A stretch of DNA of 64,000 bases from the NCBI GenBank assembly GCA_032622095.1, contig CP136068.1, positions 58,428,025 through 58,492,024 on the forward strand. Reading direction: 5' to 3'. The notes beneath the pieces were generated by a model. The model was given only the letters and a program-made list of their open reading frames with translations. It ran no database searches and was not told where the DNA came from. Made by a program: the position numbers and the translations under genes. This DNA is from Siphonodentalium dalli. Taxonomy: Eukaryota > Mollusca > Scaphopoda > Gadilida > Siphonodentaliidae. Shown here piece after piece: positions 1-11,516 of this stretch (position 1 is the stretch's first letter; every line of letters begins with the position of its first letter).

Positions 1-1
1 C

Positions 2-373
2 TTATGTCAAACAAACAGGGAGACAATTACTCATCTACTCTATGATTGTCCAATCACTAAGTCAATATTGTTAGAATTCCAACAAATTATGAAAGTCAGA
101 TGTAACATTGAATTAGAATTATCCAAAAAAATGGTAATTTTTGGACTTCCATGTGGAAATTCCTCAGACATTAAAGGGATTTGTATCCTCCTTTTCAAAA
201 GTTACATATATTCATGTAAACTGAGATCTATAGACCCAAATTTAGCTGGATTCCTAGTATGGCTCAAATGTTATAAAACAATGGAATGTGTAGCAGTAAG
301 GTCCTTTGCATCAAAAAAGGAAGTGAGCTTTCAAAATAGATGGGAAACAATTCAAGAACTATTCCATAATTGA
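2..373 (+). CDS. C-terminal end of a LINE (non-LTR retrotransposon) ORF2, partial
   Basis: The open frame runs in from the left edge and stops at 371-373. Reading from base 2 it gives about 123 residues. It opens with the cysteine-histidine pattern that closes many LINE reverse-transcriptase proteins (C, then ETITHLLYDC about ten residues on). It ends with the aromatic C-terminal stretch FQNRWETIQELFHN. In the family this part follows endonuclease, reverse transcriptase and thumb domains, which would lie outside the window. Only the tail is visible, so autonomy cannot be judged. A second remnant with the same C-terminal pattern (E...A...F...W) lies at 21294-21594 on the minus strand. I infer an L1/Tx1-like clade but cannot settle it. 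Confidence 0.8.
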   Translation, partial: LCQTNRETITHLLYDCPITKSILLEFQQIMKVRCNIELELSKKMVIFGLPCGNSSDIKGICILLFKSYIYSCKLRSIDPNLAGFLVWLKCYKTMECVAVRSFASKKEVSFQNRWETIQELFHN

Positions 374-933
374 GTGATCACGGTGCTGACTCCTGAGATA
401 GAAACCCAAAATATAGTATATCTATTATTCACCCATTTACAGTATATGAATTTATACAATAGATAAAATTGAATCAGAATGCTGTGCATTGCAGTTTACA
501 CAATGTGGTAAATAATTTAATAAGATAATGGCAAAGAAATCTTTTTCACCCCATTTACAAGATGCATTTATTAGTAAAAGTTATGGGTGTGACACAAACA
601 GAGAATCGAAAACCACTCTACTTTAGTCAACCAATTAATTAACTATAAACGCTGTTCCTATTATTAAGAATAAGTGGTATCAGGATATTTGTGGATCTTT
701 ACAATACCATGCTTTCCATATGAGCTGTCAGAAGACTAATGAATAATCCTCCTTTATATATATAAGCTGATAGATATATGTATATTATAGTATGATTTAC
801 TAAAACGCGACATATTATTTATTCAAGAATGATATTCATTCAAAATCACATGATTATTACTTAAATGATATGTAAAACATGACTATGTATTTAGACCTAA
901 ATAAAAATATTAATAAAAAAAAAAAAAAAAAAA
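374..933 (+). mobile_element. LINE 3' untranslated region and poly(A) tail
   Basis: An AT-rich stretch without open frames follows the LINE stop codon. It ends in AATAAAAA running into 19 consecutive A at 915-933. A poly(A)-like end about 540 bp after the ORF2 stop fits a LINE 3' end in plus orientation. The run of T that follows (934-940) makes the exact end uncertain, and no target-site duplication can be tested because the 5' end is outside the window. Confidence 0.5.
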
Positions 934-1029
934 TTTTTTTATTTAACTATACCAATGGAGCTCTAGGTTTTTATATTAGCCTGGCTGTCGAGGCTGACAT
1001 ATAAGGTCTACCAGGAAAACATTCTTAAC

Positions 1030-1262
1030 AATCTATCGTTGTGTATAATCTAGTGAGAAAATTACTAAAACAGTGAAAACGGCCTTCATTTTTATCTAGT
1101 TTTTAAAATACTTCACCATAAAATATGGAATGTGGCTAATTCTGAGAAATTGAGGTTCTGGAATCAGATAAACTCCCATTTTTACATAAATTTATGATTT
1201 GACAATTTTTCCCAAATTTATTTCACAAAATTCACCAATTTCCCTTTTTCCGATTTTTCACT
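1030..1262 (+). repeat. Dispersed repeat A, fragment
   Basis: It contains CTAGTGAGAAAATTACTAAA, then a segment ending in ATTTCCCTTTTTCCGATTTT. The first part matches the ends of the large inverted repeat at 9345-10706. The second part recurs inverted at about 8985-9340 and direct at 13180-13465. It is therefore a dispersed family; its class is unknown. Confidence 0.6.
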
Positions 1263-1271
1263 TATGTTGAT

Positions 1272-1580
1272 TTTTAGCTCAACTTGGTAAAGTTTGAGCT
1301 ATTGCCATGGCTTTGTCGTCCGTCGTCCGTGTGTGTGCGTGTGTGATGTGTGGGGTTGTTCGGCAAAAAAACATGGCCGCCGGCAGCCATCTTAGATTTT
1401 ACTCTTTGCATGACTAAATTCTTTGGCACGGCCTACAGGTAGTACCTTTGGTCGGATCATCATAAAATGTGTCATGAATGTTAATTGGATTTTACTCTTG
1501 CATGACTAAATCCTTTGGCACGGGCTACAGGACGTACCTTTGGTCGGATCATTGTGAAATTCGTTTAAGCACACGGGTTT
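1272..1580 (+). repeat. AAGATGGC-array element, 5' end and first units
   Basis: It starts with the family's left terminus, TAGCTCAACTTGGTAAAG, then GTTTGAGCTATTGCCATGGC, then a GTCCGTCGTCCGTGTGTG run. After that come the about 190-bp units that make up the body: a GCCGCC...GCAGCCATCTTGG core, a segment reading ACTCTTTGCATGACTAAAT, and GGGCTACAGG. Other copies are at 4.1, 6.1, 22.1, 25.7, 26.3, 27.3, 39.4, 51.2, 53.4, 59.0 and 59.9 kb. Confidence 0.8.
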
Positions 1581-2260
1581 CCTACACCACATAAAACCAG
1601 TAATGTCGCGATTTTGTCCGGCCCCAGCTGCGGAAGCGAGTGCTTTTCTTGTGGGACATATGTGTATGTCGGTTTTTGACATTCTTACCAGAAAAGCCTA
1701 TATTGCGTTACTCAGCTCAATCAAATAATATATTTTTATAGTGTCCAGATGAGATCAACATCGTTTTCAGCATATGTTATCCGGTAAATGGAATATGGTT
1801 GACCATTTAGCTTTCATGACAACTAAATTGATCCGATGGACAGGCCCAAGTTGGGATACTATACATAGTTCCTGTAATCCCGTTTGCATATGCTCCATTC
1901 CCGATGTGCAATTTTGATATCGTGCGTGCCTGCTGTGCGCGACAGGGTGAAGCGTACATGGGCAGAAGAGTTTCCGTTTGCAATGACTCGAATCCGACTC
2001 CATTGACACCAAACTGCTTACTTTCACGAACTTCACGCATAGTGGCATTGTCACAAAATATGAAATGATGACGTGCCATTCTCATATATTAAACTGTTTA
2101 AAACTGTGATTAAATAATGTTCATATCATTTCATAGAAATTAAGTTTAATGAACCTCCTTCGTAATCTCACTTACGTTATAAAATCATCGGACATTTGCC
2201 CCCATTTTTGCTCGTACCTCCCACTGATCGGTACCCGCCAATCTACTAAAGTGTTTGAAA
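1581..2260. other. Unrecognised sequence inside the array element
   Basis: About 680 bp that do not belong to the array units on either side, so probably an insertion. It holds an open frame of 92 codons on the minus strand (1807-2085), with a shorter frame overlapping it. Neither looks like a family I know. I see no clear terminal repeats or target duplication. Confidence 0.4.
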
Positions 2261-2335
2261 AAGATTCGATTCGAGATTCGATTCAATTACGAATCATTAT
2301 CATGATTCGATTCGAGATTCGATTCGATGTTGAAA
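2261..2335. repeat. Low-complexity GATTCGA repeat
   Basis: Repeated GATTCGA / GATTCGATTC units in both orientations around AATCATTATCATGATT. It is a short, imperfectly palindromic simple repeat. Related words (GAATCGA, TTCGAATC) occur at 41805-41880. Confidence 0.6.
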
Positions 2336-2339
2336 TTGC

Positions 2340-3646
2340 CGATTCTTCGGGCCCTATATTGACATGTAGATGAGAACGAGTCATTTTGTGGTCATTCAGC
2401 CAAAACACATGGCTGCCGGCAGCCATCTTGAATTTTACTGTTTGCATGAATAAATCCTTTGGCACTGTCTCCAGGTCGTACCTTTGGTTGGATCATTATG
2501 AAATTTATCATGGCTATTGACATTGACATGTAGATGGGAACGAGTCATTTTGGGGTCAATTGCTGTCAATTGGCAAAAAAAACATAGCCGCCGGCAGCCA
2601 TCTTGGAATTTGTCATGGTTGTTAACATTGACATGTCGCTGGGAACTAAGTCATTTTGGGGTCTTCCGGTCATAAAACATGGCCACCGACAGCCATCTTG
2701 GATTTTACTCTTTGTATGACTAAATTCATTGTCACAGGCTACAAGTCGTACCTTTGGTCGGATCAGTATGAAATTTGTCATTGCTATTGACATTGACATG
2801 TAGATGGGAACGAGCCATTTTGGGGTCATTTGGCCGTAAAACATAAACATGGCTGCTGGCAGCCATTTTGGATTTTTCTCTTTGTATGACTAAATCTTTT
2901 GGCACGGGCTACAGGTCGTACCTTTGGTTAGATTATCATGAAATTTGTCATGGATGTTAATATTGACATGTAGATGAGAATGAGTCATTTTGTGGTCATT
3001 CGGCCAAAAAACATGGCTACCGGCAGCCATCTTGGATTTTACTCTTTGCATGACTAAATTCTTGGGCACAACCTACAGACCACATCCTTGTCTGATCATC
3101 ACTAAACTTCATATGGGTCATCGGGATGACCACAACTTGGGAGCCATCAAAGTTTTCCATTGAAAAACATGGCCGCCAGCACCATCTTTAATTTTACTCT
3201 TTGTATGAATAAATCCTTTGGTACATCCTACAGATGACACCTTACTTGTCCGATCGTCACTAAACTTCACATGGATCTTCGGGATGACCACAAGATGGGA
3301 GCAATCTAATTTTTCCGAATTTGCCACTGGCAGCCATTTTGGATTTTACTCTTTGCATGACTAAATCCTTTAGCACACCCTACAGTCCAGTTCCCTCATC
3401 TGATAATCACCAAACTTCATATTAATCTTGATATTCATTACTAGATTCAAATGTTTTTGAATTTCATTGGAAAACGTGGCCACCAGTTGGATTTTACTTT
3501 ATTTATATATATCTCTTTATGTTGATATCTAGTATTACTTAGACATTTCAACTTTCCGCATTCTTAATCGCTCCATTGACTGTAACACATGAAATTATCC
3601 TCTCTCCAAGTTGAGATACATTGTTATTGACACTTTCATTATGATC
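2340..3646 (+). repeat. AAGATGGC-array element, tandem units and 3' end
   Basis: About six diverged head-to-tail units of roughly 150-200 bp. Each carries GCAGCCATCTTGGATTTTAC and a GACATGTAGATGGGAACGAG-like segment. The element ends with the family's right terminus at about 3610-3646 (CCAAGTTGAGATACATTG followed by a hairpin-like TGTTATTGACACTTTCATT). No open frame crosses the units, so it is non-coding. Confidence 0.8.
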
Positions 3647-3930
3647 ACCTCTAGATGGGAGCTAATGAATTTGAACAATTTTTTTTGAAAAATATGGCCA
3701 CCAGTAGCCCTCTTGGATTCTAATCTTTGCATGACTAAATCCTTTGGCACACCCTACAGACCGCATCCCTCATCTGATCACCAAACTTCATATGGATCTT
3801 TTGGGTGACCACCAGATGGGAGCCACCAAATTTTTGTGAATTTCATAGAAAAAAAAAGGACGCTAGCAGCCATCTTGGATTTTACTCTTTGCATGAAAAT
3901 ATCCATCCATACAACCTACAGCAGTCAAGG
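3647..3930 (+). repeat. AAGATGGC-array element, partial copy
   Basis: One to two further units continue after the right terminus of the previous copy: CCACCAGTAGCCCTCTTGG and GCTAGCAGCCATCTTGG. It stops near 3925 without a terminus, so it is truncated. The next 200 bp (3931-4130) show nothing but TGTCAGA-rich AT sequence. Confidence 0.6.
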
Positions 3931-4131
3931 CTCAAAATAAGTCTGACACGGACAATTGTCAGATGCCAAATTCAAATAGGTTGTCAGGCTCTGCATTAAA
4001 ACTGTCTGACATAATGTCAAATTGAAATATTGACTTATTTTTAAGGAAAATATCACTAGTAATGTGATATTTTGCAAAAATAAATTGATATATTGTGCTG
4101 TGAAATGATATTTATTCTATTGGAGAGTAGT

Positions 4132-5268
4132 TTTTAGCTCAAGTGCACTTTGTAAAGTTTGAGCTATTGCCATGGCTTGGTATCCGTCGTCCGTGTGTGT
4201 GTGTGCGTGTGTGATTCGTCAACAATTTCCTTTAGCACGGGCTACAGGTCGTACCTTTGGTCGGATCATTATGAAATTGACATGTAGATGGGAATGAGTT
4301 ATTTTGGGGTCATTCGACAAAAAAACATGGCCGCCAGCAGCCATCTTGAATTTCAAAATTCAATCCATTAGCACGGGCTATAGGCCATACTATTTGTCTG
4401 ATCATCATGAAATTTGTCATGGATGTTAATATTGACATGTAGATTGGAACGATTCATTTTGAGGTCATTCGGCCAAAAAACATGGCCGCCAGAAGCAATC
4501 TTGGATTTTACTCTTTGCATGACTAAATCCTTTGGCACGGGCTACAGGTCGTACCTTTAGTTGGATCATCATGAAATTTGTCACAGATGTTGACAATGAG
4601 ATGTAGATGGGATATTAAGGAGTCATTTTGGGGTCATTCGGCAAAAAATCATGGCTGCCAGTGGCCATCTTGGATTTTACTCTTTGCATGACTAAATCCT
4701 TTGGCATTGGCTACAGGTTGTACCTTTGGTCAGATCTTTATGAAATTTGTCATGGCTGTTGACATTGACATGTAGATGAGAACGAGTCATTTTGGGTCAT
4801 TCGGCAAAAAAACATGGCCGTCAGCAGCCATCTTGGATTTCAAAATTCATTCCATTAGCACAGACTACAGGCCGGAGTGTTCATCTGATCATCATGAAAT
4901 TTGTCGTGGAAGTTAATATTGATATGTAGATGAGAATGAGTCATTTTGGGGCCATAAAACATGGCCGTCGGTAGCCATCTTGGATTTTACTTTTTGTATG
5001 ACTAAATCTTTTGACAAAGGCTACAGGTCATATCTTTTGTCGGATCATCATGAAATTTGTCATGGATGTTAACATTGACATGTAAATGGGAACGAGTCAT
5101 TTTGGGGTCATTCGGCAAAAAAACATGACTGCCAGTGGCCATCTTGGATTTTACTCTTTGCATAACTGGACCTTTCAACTTTCCACATTCCTAATCACTC
5201 CATTGACTGTAACACATGAAATAAATTATTCACTTTACGAGTTGAGCTACAGTGTCATTGACACTTAA
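4132..5268 (+). repeat. AAGATGGC-array element, complete copy
   Basis: Left terminus at 4133 (TTAGCTCAAGTGCACTTTG), then GCCATGGCTTGG and the GTCCGTCGTCCGTGTGTG run. About five units follow, then the right terminus ending near 5268 (GAGTTGAGCTACAGTGTC, then ATTGACACTT). Both termini and the tandem core are present in 1.1 kb, which makes it a good type copy of the family. Confidence 0.8.
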
Positions 5269-6058
5269 TTTCATTAATTATTTTTTTGGCCAAAATCTGT
5301 CTTTTTCAGATATATGATTATTAGAACTTGGATTTCTACAAAATATTGGAATTGGGAAAAGTTATTGAACGAGTATTTCCTATAACCTTAGAAATGAGCA
5401 TGAATTTGGCAAGCATGTTTGATTTTGTTGCCAGGGTGGGCAGATTTGCATAATCGCATTATTGATAGTAAAAAAGTGACAATTGAGAAGAGGAACATAA
5501 TTGGGGGATAATACATCATTATTAGTTTCACTTGGCATTATTTCGGGTGATAAAAAAGACATGTCAGGACTCATTTTGAAATGTCAGTCCATGTCTGTTT
5601 GGTGCCTGACAAAATGTCAGATAGTCAAATAAAAATTATTATAAGGCTTGCCTCTATTGTATTGCTAGGATTGATGCCAGAAACTTAGCAAAATTTGCAA
5701 CCGAGTTGGTTTGCTAATAACTATCCTGTCTGTACTACTTTAGTCGCTGAGTGTACTTCTGTTTGCAGACAAGCCAAATTACACTGTACTACTTTAGTCT
5801 GTTTGCTATTTTAAAATTGGATTATGCGAAAGCCACAAGGGTCTACAGTCCCAAGTTTTTGTACTAATATAAACTGTATACATATGGGTTCACCACATCG
5901 ATTGTATTCTTCTAATTCGTCTTTTTCGTTGTCTTTTCTGGCATCATATTTAGCACTGCGGGAAATGGCTAAATTGTGTGATATTTCACCACGCGAGCAC
6001 AACTATGACCAGATGTGTTGATTTTGATATTCTTTCGAGTTATGATTTGATAAAATAA
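5269..6058. other. No recognised feature
   Basis: AT-rich sequence between two array elements. Short overlapping open frames on both strands (5380-5574, 5811-6021) are under 66 codons and look random. Confidence 0.5.
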
Positions 6059-6059
6059 C

Positions 6060-6500
6060 AATATGAATGTGTAGCTCAACTTGGGAAGGAGTTAATTTTT
6101 GCTGAGCAATGAATAGAATGATAAAGAAGAAGGAAAAGTTACATTAAAGGTCTTGTATTGTGACTCATTCCCATCTACTTGTCAACATTGACATCCATGT
6201 CAAATTTCATGATGATCCGACCAAAGGCAAGACCTGTAGCCCGTGCCAAAGGATTTAATCATGCCAAGAGTAAAATCCAATATGGCTGCCAGCAGCCAAG
6301 TTTTATGGCTGAATGACTCGTTTCCCAGCTACATATCAATGTCAACAGCCGTGACAAATTTCATAATGATCCAACCAAAGGTACGACTTATAGCCCATGT
6401 CAAAGGATTTAGTCATGCGAAGAGTAAAATCCAAGATGGCTACTGGCGGCCATGTTTTCTTTGCAACATTATTGCAAATGCCAAATTTTTTTGGATATAA
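6060..6500 (-). repeat. AAGATGGC-array element, inverted partial copy
   Basis: It reads on the minus strand. The right terminus lies at 6070 (TGTAGCTCAACTTGGGAAGG on plus), followed by units with CCAATATGGCTGCCAGCAGC and CCAAGATGGCTACTGGCGGC. The copy breaks off near 6480 before any left terminus. Confidence 0.7.
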
Positions 6501-6880
6501 ATTTAGCCATCAAAGAACACCTTTTCAGGAGACGTGAGACGTATTGCCAAAATTATTGGGAAAAGAAGATTTGCTAGCAGATATGATAATTTAGTGTGTG
6601 AAAACGTTGCTTGTAGAAAGGTACTGCAGTCTAAATAGGCGAAGATATTGGAAAATCCAAAGAAAGTTGTAACATATCATCTGAAGAAAGGCAAATCCTC
6701 GAGTACAGGCTTACACACTGCATTTAATACAGGACACATCCCTCATACACCAAACTTCATATGGATCCTTCCACATGGCCGGATCTTCGGGATGACCCAA
6801 CATTCTTTAAAAACATGGCTGGCAGGAGTGGCACCAGGTGAGGGGTCAGGGGGCTATAGCCTTCCGTCATGGACGGGTTT
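6501..6880. other. No recognised feature
   Basis: An open frame at 6648-6923 (plus, 91 codons) has no recognisable family and runs into repeat sequence. It is probably chance. Confidence 0.4.
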
Positions 6881-7132
6881 TTCACATTTGAATCAAAAAC
6901 ATTGTTGCCAACAGCCATCATAAATTTCACTCTTTACATCACTAGATTCTTGGCATGTCCAACACCCAACATCTTTATCAAATTTACCACAAACTTCATA
7001 TGGCTCTTCGGGTTGAACTGGTATTTATACTAACATTTAAACTTTCCGCATTCCCTATCGTTCTTTTGACTGTAATGTATGACAGTATCGTCTCACCAAG
7101 TTGAGCTACAGTGTCATTGATGCTTTCATTTT
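6881..7132 (+). repeat. AAGATGGC-array element, 3' fragment
   Basis: It ends with the right terminus of the family at 7096-7132: CCAAGTTGAGCTACAGTGTC, ATTGATGCTTTCATTT. Only one diverged unit is left upstream of it. Confidence 0.65.
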
Positions 7133-7204
7133 ATTTAGAATGTGCAAATTATTTTGAATCCAATTATTATTGCCAGAATGTAAGTTTTTTGTTTTTAAAA
7201 TAGC

Positions 7205-7600
7205 CACACAAAACAAGACAGTCAATGACTGTGGGGTCGCTCACCAGACTGCAAAGACTGATAAGACTGGGACTCTGGGGACCAAAACAGTCAGCACTTT
7301 TCATAATCACTTTAAAAGAAGTAGATTTAAACAGGATATGTGGCTAGAGAGACTTCAAGTATGTAGCTTGGTAAAAATCCACCTTGAAATTGCCAACTGT
7401 ACACTACTGATCACCCCCCTCCTCCAGCTCAACAAGTCCCCTCCCGACCGGGATCCAGACTCCCAAGTCTTAGGTTGGAATTTCACAACCGACACCTCAA
7501 ACTTTCTCAATTGTTGGAAATTTCCAATCTCACAAGCGCCTTTTTCTAAAACCATTTAAACATGTTTAAAGCCCAATTATCCATGGACCCAAAAAACACA
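7205..7600 (+). repeat. Dispersed repeat B (GACAGTCAATGACTGT end)
   Basis: It begins with ACAAGACAGTCAATGACTGT, an 18-base perfect palindrome core, then GCTCACCAGACTGCAAAGAC and GACTGGGACTCTGG. Copies of the same order lie at 43690, 45455 and 60587 (plus), and inverted at about 12600-13167. An open frame of 129 codons crosses it (7170-7559). Similar frames exist in the 43.8 and 45.6 kb copies, but they resemble no known protein. Confidence 0.7.
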
Positions 7601-7719
7601 ATACATGTATGTCAGACCAATCAGTCAGGTGGTTCCAAGGTAGATGTTTTAATGAATTTGGTATTTCGATGATTTTATTAGACACAAAAGTGTTAACTCC
7701 CCATAGCCTGCCATTTCTT

Positions 7720-8180
7720 GACAGGTTGACCTCATTTTAACAAATCTGAATCTCAGTCACTAAAGGATCCTCCTGATTCCTCCATGCTATATGTAAGCTA
7801 AATAGTCCAAACTCTTTTGAGAAGACATTTTAAGAATTAGTAGAGACATATAGTTATGTCCCTGGTCCCACCCTATTTAACCTGGTGACCCCATCTGAAT
7901 AAATTTGAATCCCAGACACCAAAGAACCCTTCATACATATCATAAATATCAGTCAAATAGACCTGATGGTCCTTGTGGAGGAAGCATATTAAGAGGGAAA
8001 CTGTCCTTCGCTTGACCCCTATTTGACCAGGTGACCCCATTAAAAAAATCTGAATTGCAGTCAAGGAAGACCATTCCATTCTATATAAGCCAACTAGTTC
8101 TTGCAAACATATTTTAAGAATTACTATGTAGTGAAATAGTTAAGTCTCTTGCTCTGCCCTTATTTGACTTTGTGATCCCA
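7720..8180 (-). repeat. Dispersed repeat D (TTTGACC-GGTGACC units), fragment
   Basis: Diverged tandem segments reading CCCTATTTGACCAGGTGACC and TCCCAGACACC, the body of repeat family D. Other copies lie at 10728-11150, 12130-12430, 16990-17480 and 31170-31590. No terminus is present here. Confidence 0.6.
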
Positions 8181-8189
8181 TTTTCACAA

Positions 8190-8905
8190 ATCTGATAAGG
8201 ATAAAAATTAAGTTCCCCAGTTGAAGTTGGTGATATTCACCCATTGGGCACCTCATTTATGAATTTTATCTTCTGCAAATTAGGGGATATAGAAACTTCC
8301 TAGAAGGGAAATTTAACTGACAACAATGTAAATTTGATACTATAGAATACTTCCCAGAAGATGAGGCCTAAGCAGAATGAGGTCGCCAGAGGGTGAATTT
8401 GGTGATGCTAGCCTGCTGTGCGGGATAGCATCACAAAAAGCGTGTCTGTTCCTACATTGTGCATGCCTGGCCTCAAGCAACACAATGTATTATACAACAA
8501 GCCTTGAAATAGTGTGATAGTGTGTCTGTCATTTGCAGACTGAGGTCCCCAGAGGGTGAATTTAGTGACGCTAAATTCACCCTCTGGGGACCTCATTCTG
8601 ATGAGGCCCTCAACTGCTATGGAAGACCTAGAATAAAATTGAATTTCCCCAGTTGAAATTGGTGATGTTCACCCATTGGGCCCCTCAATTATGAATTTTA
8701 TCTTCTGCAAATTAGGGGATATAGAAACTTCCTAGAAGGGAAATTTAACTAACAACAATGTAAATTTGATACTATAGATACTTCCCAGATGAGGCCTAAG
8801 CAGAATGAGGTCTCCAAATGGTGAATTTGGTGATGCTAGCCCGCTGTGTGGGATAGCATCACTAAAAGCATGTCTGTTCCTACATTATGCATGTCTGGCC
8901 TCAAG
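8190..8905. repeat. Dispersed repeat C, two tandem copies with hairpin segments
   Basis: Two direct copies (about 8195-8480 and 8625-8905) of a unit with CCCCAGTTGAA, CACCCATTGGGC and GAAACTTCCTAGAAGGG. Between them lies a hairpin, GAGGTCCCCAGAGGGTGAAT against its complement, at 8540-8600. The hairpin arms are those of the short MITE at 31415-31565. Confidence 0.65.
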
Positions 8906-8984
8906 CAACACACTATTTAGTCCAGTGCATTTATGAGAAAAAATGCCAAACCCGGAACTAATTGCAACAGAATTTTTTTTTGCT

Positions 8985-9340
8985 GGAGTAAGTACATAAA
9001 CCCTCCAAAAACAACATACCAAAAATCGGAAAAAGGGAAATTGGTGAATTTCGTGAAATAAATTTGGGGAAATTTGGTCAAATCATCATTTTATGGATTT
9101 TCATGGATGTTTATTAAAACAATCAAATTCACAAATCCTACAAATAGGATATGTATTGTGTCGTCCTCAGTTTCCTGAACCCAGTACTGAAAACCAGTCC
9201 CAGATTCATTACGTATTTTTCGAGTTGTGTGCCTTCAAAAATGCAAGTTTACCTGATTTCGGCCCATTTTCGGGGCCTCACTTTCGAAGAATGAGCCAAA
9301 ATGCCTTATTTATGATTAATTATTAAAAAAAACTAGAGCA
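8985..9340 (-). repeat. Dispersed repeat A, inverted copy
   Basis: It carries the complement of the segment seen at 1120-1262 and 13180-13465 (AAAAATCGGAAAAAGGGAAA on plus). The 77-codon open frame in it (9093-9326) has a shadow counterpart in the other copies and is not a gene. Confidence 0.6.
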
Positions 9341-9344
9341 AACT

Positions 9345-10706
9345 GAAGGGATTTTTCACTGTTTTAGTAATTTCCTCACTAGATTAAACACAAAATATGA
9401 TTAATATGTGCATCTATAATTAAGAAGACGATTATATTCTCAAACAAAATGTGTGTTCCATTGTATGGACTTAGCCAATTTTGCCTCGACACTGAATGTG
9501 TGTGATGAAATGCAATATTTGAGGTCATGTAACTCAATAATTTAATACCCATATGCCATGCGTTTCTTATAACCTTTTAAGTGTGTTGGACTGAACAAAT
9601 TGTAAAGGTATTAACAGGACATTATTTACGAAAATCAACTTATGGCCCTTTGAATACTTAGTCTTAGCTTGTTTCCAAAGATGCCAGTTTGAGGCATATT
9701 TGTCCATTCTAAAAGGATTTGGGCCATAAAAACAAAAAACAATGGGTGTTTTAATGTGTAAAATTATTTGAACTTTCCTCCCACAACACTTAAGTGATAA
9801 AAAATTAGCCTTACATTGGTTATGCCATAGTATGTCACTAGATTTCTTTCATTTTACAGGAAAATGACTCCAAATTTTAACGTTGGTATAGGGGTAGGAA
9901 AAATCACAAAATGCAATCTTATCACCAAATTACAGCCATTTCAGACACAATGTTGTTTTCTTCCAGTTTGTGTACATTCCTGTTGCATTATAAAACTGCT
10001 TAATACGTTATCGGACGTTGATTTATAATTTTATGGTTATGTTGTATAAAAACAATCTCAAAATGCCAATTTGACATTTCACTGCCAAATTATGACAACA
10101 AATATTATAGCTCTGTCAATAAACATAAACAAAGGAAATATGAAATTATGCATGAAAGAACAATGTAAGCAGAAGCTGTTAATATAAAGTTTTATGATTC
10201 AAGATGCATAATTTTGAAGTTTTTGTTGATATGCTTTCCCCTACCCCATTGTTCTGCCGTTCAAATTTGGAGTAAGTTTCCATAATGATGAGTGAAATCC
10301 AGTGACATTCATTGGTATAACCATTGAAATGCTATTTTCTCAACAAAAAAATGATTTAAGAGGTAAAATCCTTTTAAAATGCCCCACAATAGCATTTTCG
10401 GAAAAGAGGCTAGACTAAGAGTTCATAGGACCATAATTTTATTTTCTTCACCAATGTATTTGGAAATTACTTCACAATTTCTTCAATCTAGTATTCTCAA
10501 AATGTTATGAGAAAAGCAGAGCATATGGATATTAATTTATTGAGTTACATGACCTCAAATATGGCATTTCATCACACAAGTTCTGTGTCAAGGCAAATGG
10601 AATACACATTTTGTTTGAGAATATTTTATTCTCCTTATTCATAGATGCACATATTAATCACATTTTGTGTTTAATCTAGTGAGGAAATTACTAAAACAGT
10701 GAACAA
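9345..10706. repeat. 1.36 kb diverged inverted repeat (foldback)
   Basis: The left end reads TTCACTGTTTTAGTAATTTC and the right end is its complement at 10686-10706. The arms can be followed inward for about 600 bp each, with many mismatches and small gaps: for example GAGGTCATGTAACTCAATAA at 9520 against its complement at about 10537-10556, and ATGTCACTAGATTTCTTTCA at 9833 against the complement near 10290. They meet close to 10020. This is a large, old hairpin-forming element with no coding capacity. Confidence 0.75.
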
Positions 10707-10727
10707 GTCATTAATTTGGCACTAGTT

Positions 10728-11300
10728 TTTAGCTCACCTGAGACGAAGTCTCCGGTGGAGCTATAGTCATCACTCCTCGTCCGTCGTCCGTCCGTCCAGA
10801 CGTCTGTCTGTCCGTCTGTCCGTCCGTCAACTTTTTTTTTAAACATCTTCTCCTCTGAAACCATCATACCAAATTGGTTCATATTTGGTGTGGATGTTCC
10901 CTAGGTGACTCTCATTCAGATTTGTTCAAATGAGGTCACCGAGTCAAATAGTTTAGATGTCAGGACCATAACTATTTTTCCACATAGTAATTCTTAAAAC
11001 GACTTCTTTTCTGAAGTTGTCGGGCCGATTGGGTTCATATTTGGTATGAGGGTACCTTGGGTGACTGTGGTTCAGATTTGTTCAAATGAGGTCACTGGGT
11101 CAAATGTGGGTGGGGCTATGGACATAAATCTGAATATTTTTTTTTCTTTTGTCGATTTTTAACTTATTGCTCAATTTAACCCAAAAAAATTATATATATA
11201 TATATTTTATTTTTAATAAATATTATTTTTTTTATTAGATAAAATATTTTATTTTAAATTAAATAAAAAAAAACTCATTAAAATTTTGAAGAACCTATGA
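10728..11300 (+). repeat. Dispersed repeat D, copy with left terminus
   Basis: It starts TTTTAGCTCACCTGAGACGA, then GGAGCTATAGTCATCACTCC, then a GTCCGTCGTCCGTCCGTCC microsatellite. Units with TTTGTTCAAATGAGGTCAC follow. It ends in low-complexity AT sequence (11190-11290). It has the same plan as the AAGATGGC-array elements: short terminus, GTCC run, tandem body. Confidence 0.7.
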
Positions 11301-11516
11301 CATTACATCTTTGGGAGGAAAGGGGAGGTACCTCTAGTCACTCCACTATATTTGGTTGAAATCAGGGGTTTGGGAGAAAGCAGGAACAGACAGATGTACA
11401 GAAATGTTCAGTAAATTACTTTAATATCCTTGTATTCTCACTACAGCAAGCCACCCATGTGCTCTGATGGACACATGTTTATAAAACAAGATAACAACTG
11501 CTATGCCATAGTGCTC

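Noticed and set aside
1807-2085. 92-codon minus-strand frame inside the array element
   Set aside because: A frame of similar length overlaps it on the same strand, there is no recognisable domain and no start context. Length alone is expected by chance.
3935-5640. TGTCAGA-rich segments at 3940-4020 and 5565-5640 as an inverted-repeat pair
   Set aside because: Shared words are short and out of order; I could not align them as arms.
7170-7559. 129-codon plus-strand frame
   Set aside because: It begins outside and runs through repeat B. The related frames at 43817 and 45582 differ by indels in the repeat, not by codon-wise change. No known family.
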